Assembly: GCA_903864505.1 (NCBI GenBank)
Contig: CAIPGC010000172.1
Location: 1-48,623, forward strand
Length of the DNA: 48,623 nt
Direction: 5' to 3'
DNA from: an uncultured beta proteobacterium
GTDB lineage: Bacteria; Pseudomonadota; Gammaproteobacteria; Burkholderiales; Burkholderiaceae_C
Shown: in pieces, positions 25,903-33,761 of the stretch
Position numbering within the stretch: position 1 is the first letter of the stretch
Layout of the letters: each line of letters starts with the position of its first letter
Notes under the pieces: model-generated
Seen by the model: only the letters and a program-made list of their open reading frames with translations
Database searches by the model: none
What the model was told of the DNA's origin: nothing
Made by a program: the position numbers and the translations under genes

Positions 25903-26811
25903 ATGCAACTGCCTGCCCGCGTCAAACTGGTGGAAGTCGGCCCCCGCGACGGCTTGCAAAACGAAAAAGCACCGGTACCTGCTGCCGTCAAGGTGGAACT
26001 GGTGCACCGGCTGCAAAGTGCAGGTCTGACGGAAATCGAGGTCACCAGTTTCGTCAGTCCGAAATGGGTGCCGCAAATGGCTGACAACGCCGAGGTGATG
26101 GCCGCCATTCAGCGTAAACCCGGGGTGCGTTATTCAGTGCTGACACCCAACCTGCAAGGGTTCGAGGCTGCACTGCGCGCCCAGCCCGATGAAATTGTGG
26201 TGTTCGGTGCGGCCAGCGAGGCGTTCAGCCAGAAGAACATCAATTGCTCCATCGAAGAAAGTATTGCGCGCTTCCATCCGGTGGTGCAGGCCGCCGTGGC
26301 CGCCGGCAAGGCGGTGCGGGGTGCCATTTCATGCTCCGTCGGTTGCCCCTATGAAGGCGAGATTGCGCCCGAGCGGGTAGAGCAGGTGGCGCGTCTGATG
26401 CATGGCATTGGTGTGCAGCATGTGGGCGTGGCCGACACCATTGGCATAGGCACGCCGCGCAAGGTGCAGCGTGCGCTGGAGGCTGCGCTCAGGGTCTATT
26501 CGCTGGAGCAGGTTTCCGGTCATTTTCATGACACCTACGGCATGGCGCTGGCCAATACGCTGGCCAGCCTGGAGTTGGGCGTCTGGCAGTTTGACACCTC
26601 GGTGGCGGGGCTGGGGGGGTGCCCGTATGCCAAGGGCGCGACCGGCAACGTGGCCACTGAAGACGTGGTCTATCTGCTGCATGGTATGGGCATTGAAACC
26701 GGGATTGACCTGGACCTGCTGATCGATGCCGGCAAGTTCATCAGCGATTTCCTGGGCCGTAAACCCCACTCCCGCGCAGCCAATGCGCTGCTCACCAAGC
26801 GTCTGGGCTAG
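25903..26811 (+). CDS. liuE: Hydroxymethylglutaryl-CoA lyase
   Basis: Cleaves 3-hydroxy-3-methylglutaryl-CoA to acetyl-CoA and acetoacetate, the last step of the leucine pathway. A 302-residue TIM-barrel enzyme. The N-terminal metal/substrate motif is VEVGPRDGLQNEK (Arg and Asp). The HMG-CoA lyase signature is SVAGLGGCPYAKGATGNVAT, with the active-site loop Cys. The barrel segment GHFHDTYGMALAN carries the His metal ligands. It completes the leucine route with liuA, liuB and liuD, apart from the missing hydratase. Confidence 0.97.
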   Translation: MQLPARVKLVEVGPRDGLQNEKAPVPAAVKVELVHRLQSAGLTEIEVTSFVSPKWVPQMADNAEVMAAIQRKPGVRYSVLTPNLQGFEAALRAQPDEIVVFGAASEAFSQKNINCSIEESIARFHPVVQAAVAAGKAVRGAISCSVGCPYEGEIAPERVEQVARLMHGIGVQHVGVADTIGIGTPRKVQRALEAALRVYSLEQVSGHFHDTYGMALANTLASLELGVWQFDTSVAGLGGCPYAKGATGNVATEDVVYLLHGMGIETGIDLDLLIDAGKFISDFLGRKPHSRAANALLTKRLG

Positions 26812-26819
26812 GGTGGTTC

Positions 26820-27086
26820 ATGAATGCTGCAAAATTGATAGTGTCCCGCGCACATTCTGTGCGGGATTTGACTGAAAACGTCCCCTCGCCTTGCGTTTCG
26901 GTGTGCACCATGAACGCTGCCACCGAATACTGCGACGGCTGTCTGCGCACCGTGGAGGAGATTGCGGCATGGTCGGTGTTGCCGGATTCCGCCAAGAAAC
27001 AGATCTGGTCGCTTTTGGAGCAGCGCGCCGCCTCTTTGCATAGCCCGATATCAAGCCAAGCAACGGGCGGGCAGTGTCATCCGTGA
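26820..27086 (+). CDS. DUF1289 small cysteine-rich protein
   Basis: An 88-residue DUF1289 (YdhL-type) protein. The family core is SPCVSVCTMNAATEYCDGCL followed by RTVEEIAAWSVL, with four Cys (C-x3-C, C-x2-C) that probably bind a metal. The function is unknown for the family. It begins 8 bases after liuE and its last 10 bases overlap the end of malQ on the opposite strand, so the two genes are convergent with overlapping stop regions. Confidence 0.88.
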   Translation: MNAAKLIVSRAHSVRDLTENVPSPCVSVCTMNAATEYCDGCLRTVEEIAAWSVLPDSAKKQIWSLLEQRAASLHSPISSQATGGQCHP

Positions 27087-28609
27087 TTTGAAGACATGTG
27101 CCCGAGTGCGCGGGGTCCGCGCCCGCTTGCGGCGGTAATGAGCCCCAGAATGCGCGCCGTTTCACCGTCGACATCCAACCAATCAAAACGCCAGGTCCAG
27201 TTGGTGCCGCCGATCGTGCCAGGAAAATTCATTCGGTGCTTGCCATCGAGTCCCAACACGTCTTGCAATGGAAAAACCGCCATGCTGGCAACCGAGTTGC
27301 AGGCAGCACGAATCATGGCCCAATGTATGTCTGTGGGGCCGGCTGCCAGGTAGTTGCAGGAATACTCCTGTTCGTGCTGTGGCGCACAGTGCCACCAACC
27401 CTGCACCGTGTCGTTGTCGTGGGTTCCCGTATAGACCACGCAGTTTGGCGCGTAATTGTGAGGCAGGAATTCATGTGAGCCGTCACCCCCAAAGGCGAAC
27501 TGAAGAATCTTCATGCCGGGGAAACCGCAGCTATCGCGAAGCTCTATCACGTCGGGTGTGATCAGGCCCAGGTCTTCGGCAATGATGGGCAATTTCCCCA
27601 GCGCGTGTTCGATGGCGTCGAACAAAGCCTTGCCGGGTCCGGGCACCCATCGGCCTACTTCGGCGGTGGGATGCTCCGCCGGAATTTCCCAGTATCCGGC
27701 AAAGCCACGAAAATGGTCGATGCGAATCACATCCGCATGTTCCAGTGCACGCCGAACACGTGCGGTCCACCAGGCATATCCCTCTGTCGCCATGCAGTCC
27801 CAGCGGTACAGCGGATTTCCCCAGCGTTGCCCCAGCGGGCCGAGATCGTCTGGAGGCACACCTGCCACAACGATCGGCTGATAGTTCGAGTCAAGGTCAT
27901 AAAGGTCAGGGCGAGCCCAACAGTCGGCGCTGTGGTGCGCAATGAAAATCGGCAAATCACCCATGATCGAAATTCCCCGTTCATTGGCGTATTGCTTGAG
28001 GGCTTGCGACTGCTGATCAAAACACCACTGCACGAATTGCCAGAAGGTGATTTCCGCGGCATGTTGTTGGCGAGCGCTGGAGACGGCGCCGATATTGCGC
28101 TGCGCCAGTGCGGGAGTCCAATGCCACCAAGGCCGGCCCGGATTCGCATTTTCGAGTGCCATAAAGAGGGCGTATTCTTGGAGCCAGTAAAACTGCTTTT
28201 CCAGCCAATGGGCAAAGTCATCGCGGTCAGAGCGAGTTGCATGGGATGTGAAGCCGGTAAAGGCACGTCGAAGTTGTGACAGTCGCCAGGGGGCGACCCG
28301 TGCAAAATCAACCCGAGAGTCATCGAACTTGTCTTCAGGCAACTCAATCGAGGCCAGCCAGCCCTTTTGTTGCAACGGCTCCAGGGCCACCATCAGGGGG
28401 CTCCCTGCAAATGCTGAGACGCTCTGATAGGGTGAGTCCCCCGGCCCAATGGGGGCAATCGGCAGCAGTTGCCAGACCCTTTGACCCGCGGATGCAAGCC
28501 AGTCAACAAAGCGATAGGCGTCAGGACCAAAGTCGCCGATGCCATGCGGCCCCGGCAGTGAGGTGATATGCGCCAGCACGCCGGCGCTGCGCTGTTGGGG
28601 TGGAGTCAT
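27077..28609 (-). CDS. malQ: 4-alpha-glucanotransferase (amylomaltase)
   Basis: A GH77 enzyme that transfers glucan chains between maltodextrins, releasing glucose, in the cytoplasm. It has 510 residues from ATG 28609, which gives the usual start before GVLAHITSLPGPHGIGDFG; a start at 28669 would add 20 unsupported residues. Landmarks are WQLLPIAPIGPGDSPYQSVS, GDLPIFIAHHSADCW, the nucleophile Asp in RIDHFRGFAGYWEIPA, acid/base Glu in IIAEDLGLITPDV and HD in YTGTHDNDTVQGWW. It is divergent from the malK operon; the 415-base gap carries a HexR-like palindrome. It lacks the extra N-terminal domain of E. coli MalQ, so it is the short type. Confidence 0.96.
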   Translation of the reverse strand: MTPPQQRSAGVLAHITSLPGPHGIGDFGPDAYRFVDWLASAGQRVWQLLPIAPIGPGDSPYQSVSAFAGSPLMVALEPLQQKGWLASIELPEDKFDDSRVDFARVAPWRLSQLRRAFTGFTSHATRSDRDDFAHWLEKQFYWLQEYALFMALENANPGRPWWHWTPALAQRNIGAVSSARQQHAAEITFWQFVQWCFDQQSQALKQYANERGISIMGDLPIFIAHHSADCWARPDLYDLDSNYQPIVVAGVPPDDLGPLGQRWGNPLYRWDCMATEGYAWWTARVRRALEHADVIRIDHFRGFAGYWEIPAEHPTAEVGRWVPGPGKALFDAIEHALGKLPIIAEDLGLITPDVIELRDSCGFPGMKILQFAFGGDGSHEFLPHNYAPNCVVYTGTHDNDTVQGWWHCAPQHEQEYSCNYLAAGPTDIHWAMIRAACNSVASMAVFPLQDVLGLDGKHRMNFPGTIGGTNWTWRFDWLDVDGETARILGLITAASGRGPRALGHMSSNHG

Positions 28610-28696
28610 GAGTTTGTGTGCACTCGGAGGTGGTGCAGGATTCCTGTGGCCATAGTGCCGACTGGGCATATCGAATAGTTAAATTCAGGAGACTTC

Positions 28697-28765
28697 ATGG
28701 GGAAACCTGTTGTGACTCCATCGAGCAAAGCCGCGCCATTGAACTGGCCCACATTTCCGATCTGA
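28697..28765 (+). other. Possible 22-residue leader ORF
   Basis: ATG 28697 has AGGAG at 28687-28691 with a 5-base spacing and runs 22 codons (MGKPVVTPSSKAAPLNWPTF, then 2 more) to TGA. It lies about 260 bases before malK on the same strand. It may be a leader peptide, a remnant of a lost gene, or chance; the peptide matches nothing I know. Confidence 0.25.
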
Positions 28766-28792
28766 GCCGGTTTCCAGCGAGCTGAGGATTTG

Positions 28793-28807
28793 CGTAGTTT
28801 TGCTACA
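28793..28807. promoter_or_regulatory. HexR/RpiR-like palindromic site upstream of malQ/malK
   Basis: CGTAGTTTTGCTACA is a palindrome (GTAG-N5-CTAC) that matches 13 of 15 positions of the HexR consensus TGTARTwwwAYTACA reported for proteobacteria. A near-identical copy lies before the TonB-dependent receptor gene. The locus encodes one RpiR-family regulator, the glucokinase fusion, which is the natural candidate to bind. It overlaps a possible -35 (TTGCTA). Confidence 0.6.
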
Positions 28808-29024
28808 GAGCGGGCCGCTCTAGTGAATATTACCAGTTAATGATTGTGCACATTGGTTCTCGCAAAGCGGATTCGCCATGTCGTATGACTACAGTTTGAA
28901 ACGGTATACTCGGCCGAAATATAGAGGTCAGTCCAGCGGATTGACGTGACGTGGCGACAAGCGTTGCTGCGATTCCCAATGCGAGACAAGTCGGTTCCAA
29001 TCGGGCACGGCGCGGAGGTATGAC

Positions 29025-30140
29025 GTGGCGGATGTAAGTCTGACCGGTGTTTGCAAGTCCTTTGGCGACGCGCAGATCCTGCACGAGATCGATCTCGATA
29101 TAGTCGATGGCGAGTTCATGGTTTTTGTCGGACCGTCAGGGTGCGGCAAATCGACCTTGCTGAGAGTGATAGCAGGTTTGGAAGACATCAGCGCGGGTGA
29201 GTTGACCATTGGCGGCAAGCGAGTGAACGACGTGCCGCCTGCCCAGCGCGGCATTGCCATGGTGTTTCAGTCCTATGCACTGTATCCACACATGAATCTG
29301 TATGACAACATGGCGTTCGGCCTTAAGTTGTCCAAAGTGCCCAAAGATGAAATTGACCGTGCGGTACATCAGGCGGCAAAAATTCTGAATATCGACCATC
29401 TCCTCCTACGCAAACCCAAAGATCTGTCGGGTGGGCAGCGTCAGCGGGTGGCGATTGGCCGGGCTATTGTGCGCAAGCCCGAGGTGTTCCTGTTTGATGA
29501 GCCTCTGTCTAACTTGGATACCGCGCTGCGTGTACGAATGCGTTACGAGTTTGCCAAGTTGCATGAGGAGTTCAAGACCACCATGGTGTATGTCACCCAC
29601 GATCAGGTGGAGGCGATGACACTGGCAGACCGTATTGTTGTGTTGTCTAGCGGTCGTATTGAGCAGGTGGGCTCACCGTTGACTCTCTATGAACACCCAG
29701 ACAACCTGTTCGTTGGCGGATTCATCGGCTCGCCTGGTATGAACCTGCTGGAGGGAGTCATAGTGGAATGCAGCGCGGACAGTGCCACCGTTCGTTTGAG
29801 CGCAGGCGAGTCCATTCTCTGCTGTGTTGATGCCTCGCGCGCCGCGATTGGTGATAGGGTCAAGTTGGGTGTGCGCCCCGAGCATCTTCGCCCGGGTGTG
29901 GCCGAGAACGCGCTGCACACCGAGGTTACTTTCGTTGAGTCGTTGGGCAGTATCACGTACGCCTACTGCCGCAACTCTGGCTGCGCGGAAGTGCTTACCG
30001 CGGCGGTGGACGGGCAGACCAGAGTGCGCAGCGGTGACGCACTCGCGCTTGGTGTGCCACCTGAACGCGCCTATCTTTTTGACGTCAACGGGAAGGCGTT
30101 GCATCGAACCTCTCGTCTGGGACCACGCGGTGCTGACTGA
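29025..30140 (+). CDS. malK: Maltodextrin ABC transporter ATP-binding protein MalK/MsmK type
   Basis: The ATPase of a CUT1-type sugar importer, cytoplasmic face. It has 371 residues. Walker A is GPSGCGKST (about 36-44), the signature is LSGGQRQR, Walker B is VFLFDEPLSNLD, and the H-loop is YVTHDQVEAM. The C-terminal TOBE/regulatory domain (from about 240) is of MalK type. GTG 29025 is the start because GGAGGT precedes it by 5 bases; the ATG 5 bases upstream opens a dead frame. It is first in a malK-malE-malF-malG-amylase operon. Its stop overlaps the malE start. Confidence 0.95.
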   Translation: MADVSLTGVCKSFGDAQILHEIDLDIVDGEFMVFVGPSGCGKSTLLRVIAGLEDISAGELTIGGKRVNDVPPAQRGIAMVFQSYALYPHMNLYDNMAFGLKLSKVPKDEIDRAVHQAAKILNIDHLLLRKPKDLSGGQRQRVAIGRAIVRKPEVFLFDEPLSNLDTALRVRMRYEFAKLHEEFKTTMVYVTHDQVEAMTLADRIVVLSSGRIEQVGSPLTLYEHPDNLFVGGFIGSPGMNLLEGVIVECSADSATVRLSAGESILCCVDASRAAIGDRVKLGVRPEHLRPGVAENALHTEVTFVESLGSITYAYCRNSGCAEVLTAAVDGQTRVRSGDALALGVPPERAYLFDVNGKALHRTSRLGPRGAD

Positions 30141-31332
30141 TCTGCTGCGCGCGTGGGGTGAACTTGCTGCCATAGCTTTGGCCCTCGCGTTTGCTGTGCC
30201 GGTGTCGGCCTACGCCAAGACCCCCCCACGTCTGTTGGTGTGGATAAATGGCGACAAGGGCTATAACGGATTGCAGAAGGTGGGTGATGCCTTTTCCGCG
30301 GTGTCGGGTGTGGGAGTGGTGGTTCAGCATCCTGAAGGAGCTCCCGACAAGTTCCAGGCGGCAGCGGGAGCTGGAAAAGGCCCCGACATCTTTTGCTGGG
30401 CACATGATCGTGCCGGCGAGTGGGCCAAGTCCGGGCTGATCGTCCCGGTCAAACCGTCTGCGCGGATTCGCGACGAGATTGAAGACTCTGCGTGGGAGGC
30501 TTTTTCCTATAAGGGGAAGATCTGGGGTTATCCGTTGGCGATCGAGGCGATCGGACTGATCTACAACACTGCCTTGGTGAAAATTCCACCGAAAAGTTTT
30601 GAGGAACTCATCGTGCTGGACAAGTCCTTGGCGCTTCAGGGGAAGAGGGCTGTTTTGTGGGATTACAACAAGGCCTTCTTTACCTGGCCAATGCTGGCAG
30701 GCCCAGGCGGGTTCATATTTGCCCGGTCGGCACAAGGGGAGCTCGATCCGAAAACGCTCGGTGTGAATGCGTCAGGCGCAGTGAAGGGCGCTGAAATGCT
30801 GCAGCGTTTGATCCGCGATGGGCATATGCCACAGGGTGCGCGCTATGCCGAAATGGAAGGAGGGTTCAGCCGTGGACAAATTGCCATGATGATCAGTGGA
30901 CCCTGGTCGTGGGACAACATACGCAAAAGCAATATTAGTTTTGGTGTGGCTCCCATCCCAAGCGTTGCCGGCTACCCTTCCAAACCCTTTGTTGGTGTGT
31001 TGGGATGCATGGTTGCAGCTCCCAGCAAGGTGAAGGACCTTGCCCGTGAGTTCCTTGAAAACCATCTGCTTCGCGTCGAAGGGCTCAGGACGGTTTCTGC
31101 AGATGTGTCACTTGGGACACCTGCCAACAAGGCGTATTTTCGAGAACTGTCTGCAGACCCGAATATCCGCGCCACGATGACCAATGCGCTGGCGGGTGAG
31201 CCCATACCCAACATACCAGAGACCGGGCGTTTCTTCCCTGCTATGGACGCAGCCTTAGAGGCAATAACCAACGGTCGTCAGTCGCCGAAAGATGCGCTTG
31301 ACGGCGCTGCAGCACGCATGCGGGTGAAATGA
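30130..31332 (+). CDS. malE: Maltodextrin-binding periplasmic protein MalE type
   Basis: The extracytoplasmic solute-binding protein of the maltodextrin ABC importer. It has 400 residues (E. coli MalE 396). The likely start is GTG 30130, overlapping the last codons of malK, which gives a Sec signal peptide of about 30 residues (hydrophobic LAAIALALAFAVPVSAYA with cleavage after AYA); there is no lipobox. MalE-type blocks include LLVWINGDKGYNGL, GKGPDIFCWAHDRAGEWAKS, GKIWGYPLAIEAIGLIYN, GGFSRGQIAMMISGPWSW and SKPFVGVLGCMV. The open frame continues far upstream within malK but that part is spurious. Confidence 0.94.
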   Translation: MLTDLLRAWGELAAIALALAFAVPVSAYAKTPPRLLVWINGDKGYNGLQKVGDAFSAVSGVGVVVQHPEGAPDKFQAAAGAGKGPDIFCWAHDRAGEWAKSGLIVPVKPSARIRDEIEDSAWEAFSYKGKIWGYPLAIEAIGLIYNTALVKIPPKSFEELIVLDKSLALQGKRAVLWDYNKAFFTWPMLAGPGGFIFARSAQGELDPKTLGVNASGAVKGAEMLQRLIRDGHMPQGARYAEMEGGFSRGQIAMMISGPWSWDNIRKSNISFGVAPIPSVAGYPSKPFVGVLGCMVAAPSKVKDLAREFLENHLLRVEGLRTVSADVSLGTPANKAYFRELSADPNIRATMTNALAGEPIPNIPETGRFFPAMDAALEAITNGRQSPKDALDGAAARMRVK

Positions 31333-31333
31333 C

Positions 31334-32866
31334 ATGATCGGAACCTCCTGGGTGAAAATCGTGTTGGGACTGCTGCTTGCACTGGCATTGCTATGGATGG
31401 TGTCTGGGTTCTATGCGGCGGGACAACCGCTTTGGGCCGTGGGCGTACTATTTTTTGGCGCCGCCACGCTCTACATCTACGGATCGGAAAGGGCCATGAC
31501 CTGGCGCTATTTGTTCCCGGGAGTGGCGGGCATGCTGGTGTTCGTAGCGCTGCCGCTTTTGTACACCATCCAAATTGGTTTCACGAATCATTCAGCTAGC
31601 AACTTGTTGAGTCTCGATCGAGCGCGTGCCTATTTGCTGGAGCAGTCAACTGTTGATGCAGATCAGTCCTTGATCTTTACGCTTCATCCTGAAGGCGGGG
31701 ACATTCGACTGGTGTTGACTCCTCCGGTGGACGGGGGGCAGCCGTCCTACGTTTCACCGCCACTGTCTCTGGACATGCCGGGGCAGACCAGTCCTGTGCG
31801 CATGCAGCCGTACACACCGGAAGTGGCCAATCGTGCGCCAGCACTGCCGCTGCGGGATGTGATCGCATTGCGGGACAGTCTGGCCGCATTGAAGTTGGAG
31901 TTGCCAGATAGGAAGGTCTTGAGTTACACCGGGGTGCGCGAGTTCGGCACGGTCGAGCGACTCTGGAAGGACGATGGCAACGGGGCATTGATGCAAGAAG
32001 GCACCGGTACGGTCTATACGCCCAACCATGAAACTGGATTCTTCGAAACTGCCCAGGGGGAACGATTACAACCAGGTTTCAAGGTCGGAATTGGCTGGAC
32101 AAACTACCGTCGCATCATGTTTGACGCTGATATGCGCGGACCTTTCTTTTCCATCTTTCTCTGGACGGTCATTTTTGCCGGGCTGACCGTAGTGTTCTCT
32201 ACCGCCCTAGGAATGACACTGGCCGTGGTGCTGAACTGGGAGGCGCTGCGCTACCGGACGCTGTACCGGACGCTTCTCTTCTTGCCGTACGCGGTGCCCG
32301 GATTTATTTCAATTCTGGTGTTCAAGGGGCTGTTCAACCAGAATTTTGGCGAGATCAATGCTATTTTGAGTGCTCTTTTCGGTGTCCGCCCGGCGTGGTT
32401 TGCCGATCCGACGCTGGCCAAGGTCATGCTGCTGGTGGTCAATACCTGGTTGGGCTACCCGTACATCATGGTGTTGTGCACAGGACTTATCAAGGCAATA
32501 CCGGCTGATCTCTACGAAGCATCGGCCATCGCAGGGGCCAAGCCGTTGACCAATTTCTTCAAGATCACGGTTCCGCTCATCGTTAGGCCTATGACGCCGC
32601 TTCTTATCTCGGCATTTGCCTTTAACTTCAACAATTTTGTTCTGATTTCCCTGCTGACGGATGGTCGTCCCGACTATCTCAACACCAAGCTGCCTGCAGG
32701 CACGACAGATATTCTGGTGTCGTACACCTACCGAATAGCCTTCACCGATGCGGGCGCCAATTTTGGACTGGCAGCTGCAATTTCGACTGTGATATTTTGC
32801 ATGGTAGCGTTGATGTCGCTCGCCAATCTGAGGATGGCGAAAGTAAACGAACAAGACAGGAACTGA
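31334..32866 (+). CDS. malF: Maltodextrin ABC transporter permease MalF
   Basis: An inner-membrane permease subunit. The 510-residue length matches E. coli MalF (514). After the first two membrane helices comes [20 protein letters not shown] then [13 protein letters not shown], a MalF hallmark, then the large periplasmic P2 loop (about residues 90-250) that contacts MalE. The core permease domain follows, with the EAA loop [20 protein letters not shown] that docks on MalK. Start ATG 31334 is 1 base after the malE stop. The long P2 loop separates this transporter from the Gram-positive type MalF. Confidence 0.96.
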   Translation: MIGTSWVKIVLGLLLALALLWMVSGFYAAGQPLWAVGVLFFGAATLYIYGSERAMTWRYLFPGVAGMLVFVALPLLYTIQIGFTNHSASNLLSLDRARAYLLEQSTVDADQSLIFTLHPEGGDIRLVLTPPVDGGQPSYVSPPLSLDMPGQTSPVRMQPYTPEVANRAPALPLRDVIALRDSLAALKLELPDRKVLSYTGVREFGTVERLWKDDGNGALMQEGTGTVYTPNHETGFFETAQGERLQPGFKVGIGWTNYRRIMFDADMRGPFFSIFLWTVIFAGLTVVFSTALGMTLAVVLNWEALRYRTLYRTLLFLPYAVPGFISILVFKGLFNQNFGEINAILSALFGVRPAWFADPTLAKVMLLVVNTWLGYPYIMVLCTGLIKAIPADLYEASAIAGAKPLTNFFKITVPLIVRPMTPLLISAFAFNFNNFVLISLLTDGRPDYLNTKLPAGTTDILVSYTYRIAFTDAGANFGLAAAISTVIFCMVALMSLANLRMAKVNEQDRN

Positions 32867-32870
32867 ACCT

Positions 32871-33761
32871 ATGGCCATCGTGACCGGAAGTAGTCAGCGT
32901 TGGCGCGTTGTTGCTGCGCATGCGGGGCTGTGGGCGTTGATTGCGGTTACTTTGTTTCCGCTGCTCGCAGTAGTTTCAATTTCGCTTCGACCCGGCAATT
33001 TCTCTACCGGATCACTCATCCCTACGCAGATCAGTTTGGAGCATTGGAAACTCGCCCTCGGCATGAGCTATGTCTTGCCGGACGGATCGGTCGTCACGCC
33101 GCCGTTTCCTGTCCTGTTGTGGCTTTGGAACTCCATCAAGATTGCGACTATTTCTGCATTTTTGATCGTGGCAATTTCGACCACGGCAGCCTACGCATTT
33201 GCACGCATGCGCTTTCTATTCAAGAGCGCCATTCTCAACAGCTTGTTGCTGCTCCAGATGTTTCCGGTTGCGGTGGCTCTGGTCGCCATCTATGCCATTT
33301 TCGATGGATTGGGATCCTACATTCCCTGGATCGGGATTGAAACACATGCAGGGCTAATCGTTGCCTATATGGGGGGCGTAGCGATGCACATATGGACTAT
33401 CAAAGGGTACTTTGAAACAATACCAGTGGAGATAGAGGAATGCGCCAGAGTCGACGGGGCCACCCAGTGGCAGGCCTTTCGATTCGTACTGCTGCCGATG
33501 TCGGTGCCGATCTTGATGGTTGTTTTTGTGCTGGCCTTTATCGGCACTGTCATCGAATATCCGGTGGCCTCTGTGCTGCTTCGAGAGGAGCCGAATCTGA
33601 CGCTTGCAGTGGGATCCAAGTATTACCTTTACGAGCAGAAATATCTGTGGGGCGACTTTGCCGCAGCGGCAGTGCTGTCAGGATTGCCAATTACGCTCGT
33701 CTTTCTTGCTGCGCAGCGATGGATTGTGTCGGGCTTGACCGCTGGGGGTGTAAAAGGGTGA
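32871..33761 (+). CDS. malG: Maltodextrin ABC transporter permease MalG
   Basis: The second permease subunit, 296 residues, exactly the E. coli MalG length, with six predicted membrane helices. The N-terminal [20 protein letters not shown] and the region [20 protein letters not shown] are MalG-type. The EAA loop reads [20 protein letters not shown]. The C-terminus ends with the short GGVKG tail that enters the transport pathway region in E. coli MalG. It begins 4 bases after malF, and its TGA overlaps the GTG start of the amylase gene. Confidence 0.96.
   Translation: MAIVTGSSQRWRVVAAHAGLWALIAVTLFPLLAVVSISLRPGNFSTGSLIPTQISLEHWKLALGMSYVLPDGSVVTPPFPVLLWLWNSIKIATISAFLIVAISTTAAYAFARMRFLFKSAILNSLLLLQMFPVAVALVAIYAIFDGLGSYIPWIGIETHAGLIVAYMGGVAMHIWTIKGYFETIPVEIEECARVDGATQWQAFRFVLLPMSVPILMVVFVLAFIGTVIEYPVASVLLREEPNLTLAVGSKYYLYEQKYLWGDFAAAAVLSGLPITLVFLAAQRWIVSGLTAGGVKG

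Larger units (their letters stand above)
28610..29024. other. Intergenic control region between malQ and malK
   Basis: A 415-base gap between divergent maltodextrin genes. Visible contents are a 22-codon ORF with a good ribosome site (28697-28765), a HexR-like palindrome (28793-28807), an adjoining palindrome AGAGCGG-G-CCGCTCT (28807-28821), and an AT-rich stretch (28822-28850) that could hold a -10 (GAATAT) for malK paired with TTGCTA at 28800-28805. The long leader before malK (28850-29024) has no clear structure. A MalT box could not be recognised. Confidence 0.6.

Noticed and set aside
29824-30129. Long N-terminal extension of malE within malK
   Set aside because: Out-of-frame reading of malK sequence; the signal peptide begins at GTG 30130.
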